This document shows positions 5,259-6,513 of a DNA stretch of 6,513 bases, in pieces. This DNA comes from a bacterium (lineage in GTDB: Bacteria > Atribacterota > JS1 > SB-45 > 34-128). The stretch is taken from contig JAHIPR010000124.1 of the NCBI GenBank assembly GCA_018903015.1, positions 1-6,513 of the forward strand, written 5' to 3'. The translations under genes were made by a program, and so were the position numbers. Within the stretch, counting starts at the first letter, position 1, and every line of letters begins with the position of its first letter. The notes beneath the pieces are model-generated. The model saw only the letters and a program-made list of their open reading frames with translations. It was not told the origin of the DNA and made no database searches.

Positions 5259-6266
5259 ATGGAAAAAGTTAATATTGGTATCATTGGTGTTGGCAGAATA
5301 GGAAGATTGCATGCCCGCAATTTAAAGTATCAGATTCCTGGGTCAAAAGTATTAGCAGTTGCTGATATATTTGAAAAGAGCGCCAGGGAAACAGCCTCTC
5401 AATTAGAAATATCTATCGCTGAAAAAGATTATCGGGTTTTATTGGAAAATAAGGATATCGATGCAGTGGTAATTTGTTCTTCTACTGATACCCATGCTCA
5501 GATAATTTCCGAAGCAGCCCAGACGGGGAAGCATATTTTCTGTGAAAAACCTATCGCTTTAGATATAGATAAAATTGACCAAGCTATAACTGCAGTCAAA
5601 AAAGCAGGAGTAAAATTGCAGGTGGGATTTAATCGCCGATTTGATCCCAGTTTTAAAAAAGCCAAAGAGCTGGTGGCGAAAGGAACAATTGGAACCCCTC
5701 ATTTAGTAAGAATAACCAGCAGGGACCCTGAACCACCGCCAATCAGTTATGTTAAAGTATCGGGGGGAATCTTTTTGGATATGATGATTCATGATTTTGA
5801 TATGGCTCGCTATCTTTTAGATCAAGAAGTAGTGGAGTTAATGGCGGTAGGCAGCTGCTTGGTTGACCCGGCTATTGGAGAGGCAGGAGATATTGATACA
5901 GCAATAGTCACTCTGAAGTATGAAAATGGTGCCTGGGGGACTATCGATAACAGTCGGAAGGCAGTTTACGGCTATGACCAGCGTATAGAAATATTTGGTT
6001 CAGAAGGCTGCGTAATGGTAGGGAACCCAACACCAACAGAAGTAATGGTTAATGGCGCGGAAGATACCAAGACTGATAAACCTCTTTATTTCTTTACAGA
6101 GCGATATCAGGAAGCATACCTGGCTGAAATGAAAGAATTTATTAAATGTATTCAGGATGATACAGAACCGCCGGTAGGCGGATTCGATGGTAAAATCTCT
6201 GTCCAGATGGGGTATGCTGCTAAAGAATCTCTAATTAAGGGTAGTTTTGTAAAAATAAGCAAGTAA
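5259..6266 (+). CDS. iolG: myo-Inositol 2-dehydrogenase (Gfo/Idh/MocA family)
   Basis: This 335-residue cytoplasmic enzyme should oxidise myo-inositol to 2-keto-myo-inositol (scyllo-inosose) with NAD+, the first step of inositol catabolism. The N-terminal Rossmann motif is GVGRIG at 10-15, and Asp36 (VADIF) at the end of the second strand favours NAD over NADP. The family motif EKP is at 96-98 with catalytic Lys97. Asp174 and His178 in LDMMIHDFDMAR complete the Lys-Asp-His triad known for B. subtilis IolG. Further IolG hallmarks are QVGFNRRFDP (121-130), ITSRDPEPPP (152-161), GEAGDIDTA (207-215), and the DNSR and YGYDQR segments (230-242). Length matches the family (about 335-345). A purine-rich AAAGGAAG (5243-5250) lies 8 nt before the ATG. 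It follows the ATPase by 39 bp and precedes the repressor, tying transport to the first catabolic step. A close inositol-isomer or related cyclitol dehydrogenase is the main alternative. Confidence 0.87.
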   Translation: MEKVNIGIIGVGRIGRLHARNLKYQIPGSKVLAVADIFEKSARETASQLEISIAEKDYRVLLENKDIDAVVICSSTDTHAQIISEAAQTGKHIFCEKPIALDIDKIDQAITAVKKAGVKLQVGFNRRFDPSFKKAKELVAKGTIGTPHLVRITSRDPEPPPISYVKVSGGIFLDMMIHDFDMARYLLDQEVVELMAVGSCLVDPAIGEAGDIDTAIVTLKYENGAWGTIDNSRKAVYGYDQRIEIFGSEGCVMVGNPTPTEVMVNGAEDTKTDKPLYFFTERYQEAYLAEMKEFIKCIQDDTEPPVGGFDGKISVQMGYAAKESLIKGSFVKISK

Positions 6267-6301
6267 AAATTAGAGAGGAGAAAGGGAAGTAAGGATAAAT
6301 T

Positions 6302-6513
6302 ATGAATCCTACTATTAAGGATGTGGCAGAATTAGCGGGAGTTCATCCTTCTACAGTATCCCGAGTAATAAATAATGATTCCCGGATTAGTGAAAAAACT
6401 AAAGAGAAAGTTATTCTAATAATTAACAAATTGGGATATACTCCCAATGCAATTGCCCGGGGACTAAAGACGAAAAGAACATATACCTTGGGAATATTGA
6501 TTCCTGATATTAC
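6302..6513 (+). CDS. LacI-family transcriptional regulator, N-terminal part (runs off the window)
   Basis: The first 70 codons are present and the frame is open to the window edge. Residues 4-24 form the LacI-type helix-turn-helix: TIKDVAELAGV, then the recognition helix HPSTVSRVIN. The third helix follows (ISEKTKEKVILII), then the hinge region PNAIARGL (48-55) that inserts into the operator minor groove. The start of the sugar-binding core is seen in TLGILIPDI. An AAGGA SD (6291-6295) sits 6 nt before the ATG, 35 bp after iolG, and no terminator is visible, so the gene is probably co-transcribed and may regulate its own operon. LacI proteins usually repress sugar genes and release DNA on binding a sugar or a pathway intermediate; a cyclitol effector is inferred from the neighbours. 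I found no convincing CG-centred LacI operator in the gaps of this window. Confidence 0.93.
   Translation, partial: MNPTIKDVAELAGVHPSTVSRVINNDSRISEKTKEKVILIINKLGYTPNAIARGLKTKRTYTLGILIPDI

Noticed and set aside
1..6513. CRISPR arrays, insertion sequences, tRNA or rRNA genes
   Set aside because: No regularly spaced direct repeats, transposase motifs, terminal inverted repeats or structured RNA signatures were seen.

Overview
This 6.5 kb window is a compact, single-strand (+) carbohydrate or polyol utilisation locus from an AT-rich bacterium. All gene calls below come from reading motifs by eye; no database search was run. The organism is uncertain. Low GC, strong purine-rich Shine-Dalgarno (SD) sites, and a solute-binding protein with an ordinary Sec signal instead of a lipobox suggest an AT-rich anaerobe with a periplasm. 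An Atribacterota- or Thermotogota-like bacterium, or a diderm Firmicute relative, would fit, but this is only a guess.

Layout from left to right: (1) the C-terminal 59 codons of a uroporphyrinogen-decarboxylase-like (UroD/MtaA superfamily) protein; (2) a TIM-barrel sugar isomerase/epimerase of the hydroxypyruvate isomerase type; (3) a 161-bp gap holding an imperfect hairpin and tiny SD-preceded reading frames; (4) a complete ABC importer: secreted solute-binding protein, two permeases and an ATPase with a TOBE-like tail; (5) a confident myo-inositol 2-dehydrogenase (IolG); (6) the first 70 codons of a LacI-family repressor, cut by the window edge. The gaps within the importer, iolG and lacI run are 12 to 47 bp with no visible terminator, so these genes probably form one operon.

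Proposed logic: the importer brings in a cyclitol or related polyol, IolG oxidises it to a 2-keto-inositol, the TIM-barrel enzyme may isomerise or epimerise a keto intermediate, and the LacI protein senses the substrate and controls the operon. The importer looks more like the polyamine/iron/thiamine/opine (PotABCD, FbpABC, YnjBCD) branch than the CUT1/CUT2 sugar branches normally paired with iolG. The UroD-like protein raises the speculative possibility of handling O-methylated inositols.

The most striking non-coding signal is a long hairpin with a GNRA tetraloop embedded in the first codons of the first permease gene, just downstream of the solute-binding-protein gene. It is GC-rich against an AT-rich background. 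It could protect the upstream mRNA and set the binding-protein:permease ratio, or it could be a small palindromic element tolerated inside a hydrophilic N-terminal tail.
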